Below are positions 46,832-58,719 of a stretch of 64,000 nt of DNA, in pieces. The notes under the pieces were generated by a model that was not told where the DNA came from, made no database searches, and saw nothing but the letters and a program-made list of their open reading frames with translations. The stretch spans positions 278,375 through 342,374 of the forward strand of contig VWZL01002557.1 of assembly GCA_013396915.1 (NCBI GenBank). Direction: 5' to 3'. Position numbers and translations under genes: made by a program. Within the stretch, counting starts at the first letter, position 1; every line of letters begins with the position of its first letter. This DNA is from Stercorarius parasiticus (lineage: Eukaryota > Chordata > Aves > Charadriiformes > Stercorariidae).

Positions 46832-46864
46832 ATCACAGAATCATTGAAGGTACTGTAAGACCTC
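46832..46864 (-). mobile_element. Possible CR1 3'-tip fragment
   Basis: ATCACAGAATCATTGAAGG followed by a GTAAGACCTC string resembles the reverse complement of the 3' end of avian CR1 retrotransposons. Only about 33 bases match, so this is tentative. Confidence 0.4.
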
Positions 46865-47575
46865 GTGGCGTCACTGTGTCACAAATAATTCAGTAGTGTC
46901 TGTCACTAGCACGTTTCTACCATCAGACACGCCTGGAAAACCAGGAAAATCATTTAAATTAAGTTTTGTGGTTTGCAGACTTCCTGGCTTTGAATGCAGG
47001 TTTGGTTATTTTTGGTGCTGGAAAATTATTTCAAATGTCCAGGGTATGGTGCAAAACTTGTCCTGTCTTGGTACACATTTACATGATACCAAATACTACC
47101 AAGATACAGTCACCTGATGCCAATCACCTAATGAGATTTAAAATGTAAAGATTAACTACCTTTTTTTAATTTCCAAAGATGCAGAAACAGGTGTTAAACT
47201 TTCTTCCAGATTTTTCTCTCATGAAAAATGAGTCAATACATTTATAAATCTCTCAAGATCACTTTTTTCCCACTTAAGAAAGGTAGTGAAGAAATATTCC
47301 AAATTGACAATAAACTTTATAGCAAACCAACTTGATAGCTTAATTATTTTTAAAAGTAAACAAATGTATTCATTCCAAGAATTAAAAGAAATAGCTCCCC
47401 TTAAAAACAATAAATACATTCACTTTGTCTCTGTGCTTGTAATAATAAAGAAATGAACTTTTCCAAATTAAAATGTCTTTAGTCACTCATGATGAAAAAC
47501 CGTTCCTACTGTATGTCTGAAACTAACACACACACCATCATCCTTTCCACAATTTATTCTGGGCTACTCACTTAC

Positions 47576-47673
47576 CTTAGGTAAGCCTCCTAAGAAGGCC
47601 ACTGCCTCCCATGACGGTAATCACGCACACACAGGACAGCAATCCTGCGCGTTTGCAGTGAATGTGGGACCTC
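47576..47673 (-). other. DIDO1: Candidate noncoding 5' UTR exon of DIDO1
   Basis: 98 bases between acceptor gcttgcag|GAGGTCCC and a near-perfect donor CCTAAG|gtaagtgag. GC-richer than its surroundings. It has an ATG but no useful ORF. When joined to the exon at 40666 it places TAA eight codons upstream of the ATG-ATG pair and in the same frame. The weak pyrimidine tract lowers confidence. Confidence 0.4.
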
Positions 47674-50600
47674 CTGCAAGCATTGGATTTACCACGTACG
47701 CACAAAATCACAGTGCCATGCACGCACAGCAGACTCTAGTGCACAGCAGCAGACAGAAAAGACACTGAGCGACTCCACAGTCTGACATAACTACTCCAAG
47801 CAAAAACGCATAAAGTGGCTCCCTGGTTTATGCAAAACAAAATACACACACTGATGTTTATTTTGACGTTTTTCTAGTCTTTCAGACTAGAAAAGCGTCT
47901 TCACAGGCAAAACACTTAAAAAAAATTTCTTATTTCAGACTGCATCATACTGCATCAGAACAGTCAGGAAAAAAATCAATTAAAGGAAAGAAGAGATGGA
48001 ACACTTCACTAGGTAGTGCAGCAGAATGAGAACAGCACCAGGTATTACAAGCGTATTTTATTCTGGATTAGTAACAAAAAGTGCTTCTTTGAACCGGAGT
48101 GAAGTTCCCACAGCTAAATTCAGCTAAACAGCAATTTGTCATAGAAACATTCGAGGCACTTTAGCAGCAGGTCCACCAGAAATCTGGCAAACATGAGAAT
48201 TTTATTAAATAACAGACAAGACTATGATCATATCTACACTACAGATGCTCACTGTCACAATTGCACAAGTCAGGAATGTTAAGGGGTAAAATCCCTAATC
48301 AACAGAACTGTACTGGCATAAGCACCTCATACCGGTGTGATTACACCTGCAAAAGCATACTTTTACCTGTATGAGCCGTTCTGTTTGCAGGGTGGGGTAG
48401 CAGGTGTGCACCATCCTTGTGCAGCAGTTTTATCAGTGTGGCTGCACACGTAATAAAACTCTATCAACACACTAGTACAGGCCCTTTCAAGTAGGGAAGC
48501 AGTTTATCTCAGGAGGAAGCAAGACTTTGAAAGTTCACTCAAATGCTTTGAATGAAAAAAAGTTACATCAGCAAACGGAGTCTAAGATATCTGGGTACAC
48601 ATTAAGAGCTTTTGCCAGCACAGCTCTGTCCATTAGTAGCTGGGGACAGAACTGTAACGGGCAGGCGTACTGATGGAACTTCAGTACAGGACAAACCTTA
48701 ACATAAGACGCTTACACTACGCACATCCACCAACCCGTAGGCCCATAACTGCATTTGATAAACAAAATTCACATTCAGTTTAGCATTTCTGCATTTGAGG
48801 AAACAGTAACTAATCCCAAGAAGAAAGAAACTATTATATACATGCCATTGGTATTTTTTAGTCCAGAGCTTCATGGGTGCTTAAAAGACAAGCCGATAGA
48901 GTATATCTACCTAACTAACAGACCGACATTTGGCTTTTTTACTACTCCTATATAACCTTCTGAAGCTTCTATTTGCATTCTTCTGAGTAAACTAATCCCA
49001 TATCTGCACTAATTTTACCCAAAGACAACAAAATAAAATTGATTTTTTTGGGTCAAGTTTACTTCTGCTCTCAGGGTCTGAACAGTATGGAGTAAAAATG
49101 AGATACAAAAAAGATTTTGCTCATTAAGAAAAGTTGTGAGTAGAATCACAAGTGCAGATAGCTCTGCTTTTTTCTTTTTCCATTTTAGACAGATTAAGGG
49201 GGGAAAAAAGGCAGCTTTCTGCAGTCAAAAACTTAGATTAAAAAAATAAACATAACCACCTCTGTTTAAGAAACCTTCTAAAGGTCCCAGTACAAGCCGA
49301 TTTTACAAGCCGTGGTCCAAAGCTTAAGCAACAGAAATATCAATTACAAACTTTGATTGTTATTGGGTATTACTCAATATACAGTATCTTTACACTCCTC
49401 TTCCATCATCTTCAATGAAAGTATTTTACAAATACATACTACTTATTTGCCTAACATTCCATTTCTGCTACTGAACTTGACCTCTTTAGCAGCACTAAAA
49501 ATACGTTTTCAGCAATTGCACAGGAAACAATGTGTTTTGGAAAGGTAATTCACAATCTGGCATTCCTCCGCTGAAGTACCAAAGAAATCAGTTCTTTATC
49601 ATGGCTGTTAACTGATATTCAGGCTAAGTCTGAGAATCTTGCAGTTTAACTCTTCCACATCCCACAACTTGTTTATTTTTAAACATAAAAGATTACAATT
49701 CTACAACTGTCACATTTCAGCTTGAATACTTACACTGTACTTAAAATTCCCTCTTCACAGTTTTACACAAACTAGTAAAACCGTAGGGGATTTTTGTCAA
49801 GTTGGCATTATTACAGTACATATAATATTTAGGGATGTGTAACTAGTGTACGTAAAAAAAGTTAAACTATCTGTATCCTTTGGCATGTCTAGTTATCGTT
49901 GTCAGTACAACTGTGTATACAGAAATGGACTCAAAACAACTGCAGGATTATAATTTCTGACCCTATCAGCACAGCTGTTGAATAAAAACAAGCCGGGTTT
50001 TTGCACTTTTTTCCCATAATTTCATTGGTAAAACATGAGCTAAAACATAACACCTGAAACAAGTTATAATTTTCACTCTTATTGCATGAAAAAGGCTTCA
50101 TTAAATTAAGTAAAACAGAAATTAATTTCTCCTTCGGAATTTAGTGAAACACAGTAATTACAGCATACTGATTATGTTATTAAAAATGCAGTAAATACAG
50201 TTCAGTTCCCCATTTTGATTAGGGTTTGCTGTGAGAACACATATAATGCACATTTAATCTTTGTGTCTTGGATCCCTAACTGGAAATTTAAGGTTTTTCT
50301 TAACTTTAAAGTCTATCAATGCTCTTGAGATTACCACCATTAATAACTGTGAAGTATTCAGAATTATTTCAGAAGCTGTATTAGATAAAAACTTATTAGT
50401 AGTACAACCCTCAAAAAGTTAACTGACAACTGACTAAAGATTCTCCTAGCGAGGAGAGGCCTGACAGAACACAAAAAAGCAACCGGTTCTTGCATAAACT
50501 AGATAAGCCTTACTTATATTAAAATCCTCTCCTTGAATCTCCTCCTACTCGCATCACTACAAGAGACACTAGGCAGAAAAAGTGCACCAGCAAATAAAAC

Positions 50601-52643
50601 TAGTGCAGATAGACACTACCACTTCTGTCAACTAAAAACCATCTAATCTTACTCTTGCTAAGTACAGTACAGTCCCCTCTTCCATTTTATCAGTTAAATT
50701 TTATAAACTCTCAGCCTAACCCCTATGATCCTTGTCCCTCCTCTCTCCACTTAGTATTTCTCACTGAAGTTTCAGGCTGTAGAGAATTAAAATGGCACAG
50801 CTGTAAATTACAACTATAAAGACAACTACTATATTAAACTAGACACAAATTAACATAATCTACTGTCAGAAAAATCTTAGTAGTGAAGCAAGTAGAACAA
50901 ACTACCTTTTAATGAGTCCACTAGACACTGAAAAATATTTATTCAATTTTATTTACTATTTTGGACTCATACAATTCTATCAGTATTGCTTTTGGGAGTT
51001 TGAGGATGGTTTTTTTTAAATGCAAAAGACATCTTTCAGTTGTATGAAAAGCACCCTCTGAAGCACTGTGTGAATGGTATGTATTATTTTATATTTGAAC
51101 AGTTTTAAAATCTGTAAGTATTTCGTAGTGTACATAAATTTGCAGCAGAGCAAAAACTTCATTTGCACACCAATAGAAATTAACTAAAATATCCCTTCAC
51201 CCCAAAACACAGAAAATTTATAAAAAAATGTATTTAAATTATAGTCTTGAAATCAACAATAATTCAATCTGTAGATCACTGAAGTCATGAGGTCTCAAAG
51301 TAGGCTGAAGGCTAACACAAGCCTTTATTCTTCCACCAAAGTGCATTAGAAAAAACTTTTCTGTGCAAAGTGTTTCTGGAACCATCAAGGGGAAAAAAAT
51401 TTAAGGCCTAACTGTACAGCTATTTTGAGCATACTTCTATATTTATTCCTATAGAAAGTTCCAAATGTCAAAGAATGATAACAAGCAGCTGGCATACATA
51501 GAAGTGGAACAGAACCCAAAATATCTATTACAATTAACACTGTATATGTATGCTACACTTGTACAGTAACTACACATTATCATTTTTCATTGACCAGCAA
51601 TTAATGGCTTAAAAAGCTAATAATTTTTGTTTGTTGAAGCTAAACCAATTCAATTTACCACTTACAAGAAAACTGTGTAAAACAAAGACAAAAAAGCTAA
51701 CAGTAAAAAAATTCTCATAAAATAAAGCAAAATATAGAATATCAGCTGCCAAAGAATTTACTTAAATAAGGCTGTGATGATTAAATATTCAAAAAAGCTA
51801 TTTCTGCAAAAAAATCCTAGATTATCCAGGAAAAAAAAAACAACACAACAAAACAAACCAAACACCACCCAGGGAAATTATGAATGCTATATACATCCTT
51901 TTGAGTTAAACAAAAGGAATCAAAATTTTTTGTCTCCCTGAAGTTCCTAGAAGGAAAACATGAAAGCCCATGCAAGAAAAACAGCATGTTACACTATTTT
52001 GAATTACTGAAGGTACAGAAAGCAGGGAGAGTGTAACACACATTTTGTAACACATTGAAAAGATAGTAATGTTCTTTCCAATTTAAAAGTGACATGCTAA
52101 AACAGTAAGATTTTCTTAACCCACTATTAAAATACAGCTATCACTTGGAGGTATAAACTGAAAACTACTTAACTGTATGAAAATAAATTTGGTCACCAAA
52201 GAATAGCTTTGTGTAAGCCAAATAAGCAGTTCCAAACTACTATCACCTCCAAGAGACAGTACTTAAATACATTAACGCAAGGGGTGGGGAATAGTTATTG
52301 ACAGGGAATTTACTGAATATTTAAAGCCAGCCAACAGTTACTACTGTCTGAAAATTCAAACCCTCTTCTTTTCCCCCCCACAAGGAAGTCACCAGAACTT
52401 GATATAAGTTCAACTTTTCTTGTGTAACTCACCAACGAGGAGATCACCTCCACCGCCCAGAGAAAACGCTTGTCACCTCAAGGCAGGTAACTCTCACTCC
52501 CACCCTCAGAAGCCCCTCCAGGCCCCGGAACGAGTTTTTGGGGTGGTTTCTGGCGGCTCCCCGCACCCCGCCACCCGCCGGGCCCTCCTCCGGTACCAGG
52601 GCAACGGTGAAACTCAACGAGAAAGGCGGTTAAAAGTCGGTGG

Positions 52644-52651
52644 TGACGTCA
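52644..52651. promoter_or_regulatory. Perfect CRE palindrome TGACGTCA
   Basis: Full cAMP-response element, the CREB/ATF site, about 160 bases inside the putative DIDO1 intron 1 start. A second TGACGTC half-type site lies at 52682-52688. Motif match only. Confidence 0.6.
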
Positions 52652-52817
52652 CGGAGAAGCTTGCCGGCGTCAGCTTGGATATGACGTCGATCGCCTCAGA
52701 GCACAACCGTCCTCTCCTTTTCCCCCCCAACATGGAGAAACCCGCCTTCCAGCCCGCTCCGCCCGGGGAGGGCGTCCTCTCCGCTCCGGCCCAACCGCGT
52801 TAGGAGCTTACGGGGCG

Positions 52818-52976
52818 NNNNNNNNNNNNNNNNNNNNNNNNNNNNNNNNNNNNNNNNNNNNNNNNNNNNNNNNNNNNNNNNNNNNNNNNNNNNNNNNNNN
52901 NNNNNNNNNNNNNNNNNNNNNNNNNNNNNNNNNNNNNNNNNNNNNNNNNNNNNNNNNNNNNNNNNNNNNNNNNNNN
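52818..52976. other. Assembly gap (159 N)
   Basis: Run of unknown bases in the middle of the CpG island, probably a GC-rich stretch that failed to sequence. It most likely hides DIDO1 exon 1 and the main start site. A further single N is at 53176. Confidence 0.98.
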
Positions 52977-53054
52977 CGCGGGTCTCAGCCGAGCCGAGCC
53001 GCCATTTCCTCCTCGCAACCGCTCCGGAGCTCTGGGCGGGGGCGCTCCTCCCCC

Positions 53055-53080
53055 GCTACCATAGAAACCAAGATGGCGGC
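53055..53080 (+). promoter_or_regulatory. X-box-like site next to YY1-like site
   Basis: GCTACCATAGAAAC (53055-53068) fits the RFX X-box pattern of two half sites. It abuts AAGATGGCGGC (53070-53080), the classic YY1 motif often found just downstream of start sites. A second YY1-like AAATGGCGGC on the opposite strand lies at about 52999-53008. Confidence 0.5.
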
Positions 53081-53252
53081 CAACGGCAGCCTAGAGCGCC
53101 TCGCGTTGCGCACGGCTCCCGGAGGACTGTCGGTGGGCGTTGGCCCCGCCTCCCGGACGGGCGGCGCGCGCTCCCNCCTTCCCCACAGGGCTGCCCTCAG
53201 AGTCCCCGTCCCCTCGGCTCTAGGCCGCCGCACGCTGCCGTCCTGCGGCTGA
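53073..53252 (+). CDS. Short ORF in the CpG island, unknown
   Basis: ATG within the YY1-like motif opens 59 residues (start MAANGSLERLALRTAPGG) to TGA at 53250-53252; one codon contains an N. No family recognised. In a CpG island an ORF this long can arise by chance because stop codons are rare. It could be the first exon or a small ORF of a transcript divergent from DIDO1. Confidence 0.2.
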   Translation: MAANGSLERLALRTAPGGLSVGVGPASRTGGARSXLPHRAALRVPVPSALGRRTLPSCG

Positions 53253-53300
53253 TGAGGAAAACGGGAGGCGGGCAGCGCCGGTCACCTCGGGTCTTCCTCT

Positions 53301-56300
53301 GCAGGCAAGTGCTGCGGGATCAAGAGCGGCTGCTCCCAGTTTTCATATCGAAAATACGGGGTGATCTTACCTCACAGGAACTGCAGTTTTATTCATTATT
53401 CGTGAGGTTGCAAGTGCCAAAGCTAAACTGCACAGCAGCAGTGCTAAACACTGTTTTGCTCACAGTGGCTTCTCTCACAGCAGCAAAGCTTTGTCACAGG
53501 ATTAACATGGCAGAGGAGCTTGCCTGCTGCCTGCAGACCCAACTGCTCACATCAGCTATGCTCCCCACCTGTGCTTATTCCACTGGGGATTTCTTTTGTG
53601 TTTCCTATTCTACTCCATCTGTTTTAGAAAATCAAATAGCAATTGCAATGCTTTCCTGTTGATCCAGGTTATGGAGTGTTGTGGAAGGGAAGCATTTAGC
53701 AGATCAGCTCACCCACTGCATGGAGGCTTCCCAGTAAACACCCTTTCAAAATGGTTAGGCTACTCAAAAGGCTCTCCAGGATCCAAGCTGCTATAAATCG
53801 TTACGGAGAGTTAACTCCCATTTATATGTTTTGTTCCTACTGTCAGGTTTGTGATACTAGCTGTCAGAAGGACCTACGTCCCACAGGCACTGAGGGATGT
53901 GATGGTTTACAGGCAGACCCACAAGGCCATGCAGACACTCCTGACCTGGACATCTGAAGAGCCTTTTAGGCAGCTGGAGGTGTGAGATTTGGCTCTTTGA
54001 TTGACCCTGATCCTGCACGTTTTTCCTCATGTGTTGGTAACACTGATTGCAGTTGGATTCCAGATAGGAGCAGTGTTTACTAAGATGAATTAAGGAATGA
54101 AAACATGAGGAAACAAAACATACTTAGCATTAATTCTGTAGAATTACAGGATTCTATCAAGTATTTTGATTACATCTTTTAGAAGTCTACATTCTATATA
54201 CAAGACTTCTGGTGGTAAAAGCCCAGGATAATTTTGCAAAAGCTACTATTAGCTTTTCACCTGATAGCATAATCAGCCTCTTTCTCCACCTGTAAAACTG
54301 GGTGGCATTAATACTTACTTCACACAGGAACACCAAGAGGTAAAAAAACCCCAACAGATTCCTGTGCAAAAGTACAAGACACCACGATTAAAGGCAAGCA
54401 GAAGTTTAATTTTTGTTCTGCAACTACAAAGCTACAATAAATCAAAAGCACATGGAGGGGAAATACCTTATGATTTGGTAGATCAAGCTGCATTGTGATT
54501 TATGCCCTGGGAAAAGCTAATAACATATTGTTAACGGACAAATTTAGCATCTAGGGAGTGCTCAAACCCAGGAATTGCACACCAAGGGAAGGGAACATGC
54601 AAAACAAGGGATTGCACACCAGCAGTGAACGGGGGATCCTGCAACAGGGGTCCAGCAGTGAAACAGATAGTAAATTCCTCTTACACACATTTGGTAAGAG
54701 GCTTACACCAGCTCAATGTTGACACCGATTCACTTTGCACATCCAGTGAACACCATCTAAGGCACATTACACTTCCAGCCCACAAAAAACTACATCCTTG
54801 TGTTAAAGCCCAAGTCAGAGTATCTGCCTCTGCTGACGAAACACCTGTGTTACCTTCACTTAAATGGTACCATCAGCACCTCAGTCCTTTCCCTGCCTCA
54901 TTTCCTTCCTAATTCTTTTCCTGATAGAGCCTAATTTCCCTTAACATGGGAAATTTACTCCTGGGTTACTGGTCTGAATCTGCACTGTCCTGGCAGCACA
55001 CAGAAGGAGCTTTTTCGGGTACCCACATAACACAAGTTTTGTTTCAATTTAGGCCTCCTGTCATATAACATGACGATAGTTTCTAACTGGTTTGAACTGA
55101 AAACACTGCTGGGATATTCTAGCAGAGATTAATTACTATCAATCTAAAACAGTCTAACAAGCACCTTATCTATCTCTCCTTAAATACCGAAGAAGCTTAT
55201 GCTAAGATATCTACAAATGCCTCAGCACTAACTCTCCTTAAAACTTTTCTCCACTGCTTTCCAAACCTTTCCCGCTATAAGGCAGTCAGTACGCTGAGAC
55301 TTTTCCTCTGCAGCAGATACATCTTTATTTGTTTATCCCTTAGGTTTCCCCAATTATTCCTTCTTAAGCTTTGGGTGTCTGCAAATTGGCCTGATTTATA
55401 TTTGTAGTGTCCCACACAAGGGTCTTCAGGTGTGACCCATAAAACTACAATTTGTGATAGGCACTAAGGCATCATCTTCACATTGCACAGAGATGGTGTC
55501 CCCAGATCTGGGGTGTCACTTCTGCTCTCACCCACCTTTCCCTTCACCAAGATAGCAACCTTTTCCAGCATTTGAAGATGCAAAACCCTTAAATATAAAA
55601 CTTACTTTATGCTCACCCCTTCCTCACTGAATGTTCTGGTGAACCAATTTCAGCAGCCAGGTAAACACCAGAGACAGAGTTAGCCCATGAAAAGAGTAGG
55701 GATGAAAGCAAACGAGCAAGTTCTCTTCCCCTCCTCCATCTCTGCCAGGTGGTTTTTTTTAACAGATAATTGACTATTTTAAGCCAGGAGAGACTAGTTT
55801 TTGTTGGCTGTGCTCCAGCTTTACCTTTTGTTGTGAAAAAAGGGCTCTGTCCTTGGAGTTCAGCACTTCACTCAAAATAGGTAAGTCAGGTGTCAAGGTA
55901 GTGTATCTTCTGTGTCCTTGATTCTCCAAGGCTCCTGATAGTTCATTTTTCATAAAGACTAGATGAACACAGAGAAATTCTTTACTGAGGGTTAATCATA
56001 TTCACATAAATAAAGCAACCCCCTTCCCTACCTGCTGACAGAAACTTGCAGATTTTTTTTCCCCCTCCAATTCTAGGTAAACTCTCTCCCCCTCCCTACA
56101 ATATATAGCTTTTTTTGCAGGGAGTTTTGAGACTTCTCCAGGAATTAGTGATTTTGGTTTGGGATTCATTCCATTCAACTCCAAATATCAGTCATCAAAA
56201 TACCTCTTTGAGATTAGAATTTATCAAATCCTAATCCATGTAAAAATTCTATGAACTGCACTGAATTACAGTTATTATATATTTCTTTTCATCTCAGTTT

Positions 56301-58142
56301 TGTAGTCTTGCCCAAAAAGCAAACTTTCCATGTTATTACTGCCCTAATTACTGCAATATTCTTGTAGGACTGTGGCATATTGAAGCCATGGAATAGTTTC
56401 CTGAAAGCAAAGTAGTTTGTTTTCATGCATTTTAATCCAACTTTGGAGCCACAGAAGTATCCTGCAAGGTTTCCCCTGAGTAGTAAAAGAAAGGTTTGGT
56501 TCCGACTTTGGGGAGAATGTGAGGGTTTTTAACAGAAGTCAGGCTTTAGTGCTAGGAAAAGAGGGAACAACGTAGGAAGCTTTTGCCCTGAATTGCTGCA
56601 CAGCTTTGTATCTTCCCACTCCCATCTTAATTTTGTCAGCTTTAACAAACTAAAGCCATGCACGTTTGCTATTTCCAAATCCTTGGGTATTCCAGGCTAT
56701 GAAGCACAGGGAACATAACCGTTCCTCTTCACTAAAGACATGCAGATACTATACATGGGATGATTAAACATTTATTCAGTGAGATACAAATTAAAAAGGG
56801 GAATACAGAAGGTGACAAGGCAGCTTTCTATCAGAAAAGTATAAAATACGTGTCATCTATTACTTAAGATACTGCTCATTCCCTGAAATCTGCACTTTTT
56901 ATTGCACCCAGAACATTAGTAGGGAAAAAAAAGGCCTGTATCAAGATAAAGGAATAATAATTTTATAAGCTTTTTATATACTTTGGATTTTAACACATTG
57001 GGCTAGTGCTGCCTTCAAAAAAAAGGTATTACTACAAGGAGTACTATTTAACCAAATATAAACAATTAATGCATTAGGAAGTCACTTTGTTTTCAGACTC
57101 AGCAAGAAAATGCTTCACTAGTAACATTCAAAGTGTGTTTGTTGCAACTAAAGTGGCTGTAAAGCCTCTTTTCTCAAAAAAAGCTCAGTTTCTAAGGTTT
57201 TACGTTACCAGAAGCATCAAAAAACTAGGGAAAGCATACAAAAGGGAAAAAAAATAAGAGAAGGCAGCTGGCCATGATATTCTGCACAGAAAGATTAAAA
57301 AACCTTGGTTTTTGTTAACATTATGATCAGAAAAAATGCCAACTCCTAAAAATATTTAAAAAAAAACTCACCCCAAACTATTTTTCATGACAAGCAAAAC
57401 CTCAACTCAGGAGGGGCCTTTAGCCCCTTTTTACTTTTCTTTACCTCAGGGACAATAAAGGGGAAAAGGGACATTTCTGTTAGCAGTTGGCTGAACATCC
57501 CAACCTGTGACAAAAGAGGCACCTCACACACCGCCACACAGCGCCTCACGCCTATTTCAGCTTAGTTATTTGATATAGTGTGCTACTTATTAGAAAGCAA
57601 TTACAACTGTTCTTTACCTGTAAACAGCAATTGCGGTGTGAATTACACCCTGGTGCCTCCTCTCTGCTTGGGGTTTGTTTCCCTCTCCAGAGGAGCCACA
57701 AACCCTCCTGGAGGAGGGGGACACCTTCCTCAGCTCCCTTTTTATTGCAGAAACTCTTCCTTTTGGGGAGGAGCCGGCAAGAACCAGGCGGGACGGTAGA
57801 GCCCAAGAGAGATTTCTAAGGCTACGGGTTCAAAGAGAGAGGCTGAACGTCGGTGTTTAAGTTAATTAACATTCATTGAGGTTTTTGATTGAAGCCCAAA
57901 GAAGAGCCCTCTCCGTCGTCCGTAGGAACCACTTGCTATGCTGAACCTTTCTTTGTCACGGGGCTACAAAGTTCTTTGGCCAAAACTCGGCATTGTTTAT
58001 GAACTTGGAGGTTTGTTTGCAGAAATAAGTTAAAATAATAAATTATTGATGACATTGTGGATTTTCGCAGTTTCGATGTAGGGACAATCGGAATGAAAGT
58101 GAGTTTTGGAGGCTGCGCTTTATGGCACAGTTACAAAAACCG
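53301..58142. other. Intergenic region between the two CpG islands
   Basis: Moderately AT-rich. Two short direct repeats occur around 54574-54662 (ATTGCACACCA and CCAGCAGTGAA, each twice). ORFs here have no recognisable products. No RNA gene or splice-consistent exon chain was found. Confidence 0.65.
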
Positions 58143-58246
58143 TAATCACGGGATGATTTGGGTTGGAATTGACCTCATAGCTCATTTAGTCCCACCCCCC
58201 TGCCCTGGGCGGGGGCACCCCCGCTGCACCGGGCTGCTCAAAGCCT
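58143..58246 (-). mobile_element. CR1 LINE fragment
   Basis: GGGTTGGAATTGACCTCATAG, then TTTAGTCCCACCCCCCTGCC and GGGCTGCTCAAAGCC follow the well-known avian CR1 3' region in reverse complement, so the element is minus-oriented. It is about 100 bases, diverged and CpG-enriched, sitting at the edge of the GID8 CpG island. No coding part remains. Confidence 0.85.
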
Positions 58247-58708
58247 GTGAAAAACGAGTGATTGGATCCATATCCACAGTCTGTGTAAGTCAAATTACAT
58301 TTTGCAGCGAATTACGTTTGCGGCATGTCAGAATTTGTACCTCTTGAGGTCATTTAAACACCTAAACGGCGGCGTTGCCTTGGCCGTGACCCCCCCCGGG
58401 CGCGGCGGCGGCGGCGGATCGGGAGCTCTGCTCAGCTCTCCTCCGCAGCCCAGCCTGCCAACAGCAGCGGAACGGGCACAACCATACACCCATGTACCTA
58501 CAGCGGCCCTTCTCCCCCGCGTTGTCCCGGCAGATCGGCTCCTGCCGGGCCCGGCCCCGCGTTAGCCCGCCCCGCGCCGTCTCTATGGTCCCGGCTCCCC
58601 GCTGGAGGGCCGTACCGGCACGGCCAGACGGACGCTCTGGCCCGAGGGCCGGCTCTATGGTTGCGTGTTCTCGCCCTTCTCCGGGCGCTGATTGGCCGGA
58701 AGGACGGC

Positions 58709-58718
58709 TCTCGCGAGA
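58709..58718. promoter_or_regulatory. TCTCGCGAGA palindromic promoter element
   Basis: Exact 10-base palindrome found in a subset of vertebrate housekeeping CpG-island promoters, often those that are divergent. It lies about 80 bases upstream of the exon 1 donor, in the expected core-promoter position. Confidence 0.75.
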
Positions 58719-58719
58719 C

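Larger units (their letters stand above)
40667..52811 (-). other. DIDO1 5' intron region (about 12 kb)
   Basis: From the promoter-island donor to the first coding exon. AT-rich and low in CpG. Holds a candidate noncoding exon at 47576-47673, a GC-richer block at about 46540-46900 that includes a possible CR1 tip, and many short A/T runs. No protein gene recognised. Confidence 0.6.
52440..53300. promoter_or_regulatory. CpG island, DIDO1 promoter (interrupted by a gap)
   Basis: GC- and CpG-rich stretch that stands out from the AT-rich flanks. It lies just upstream of all DIDO1 exons. On the minus strand a donor CGCCCC|gtaagc at 52812/52811 would end the first exon, whose body falls in the run of N. 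Contains a perfect CRE palindrome, an X-box-like site and YY1-like motifs. It may be bidirectional. Confidence 0.75.

Noticed and set aside
52420..52803. 127-codon plus-strand ORF in the 53-kb island
   Set aside because: GC-rich, stop-poor DNA antisense to the DIDO1 first intron; Pro/Arg-rich with no family resemblance.
53252..53662. 136-codon plus-strand ORF right of the 53-kb island
   Set aside because: No recognised domain and no good splice or initiation context; probably chance.
57552..57860. Several overlapping ORFs on both strands near 57.6-57.9 kb
   Set aside because: Mutually overlapping in different frames, Pro/Gly-rich by composition, no family recognised.
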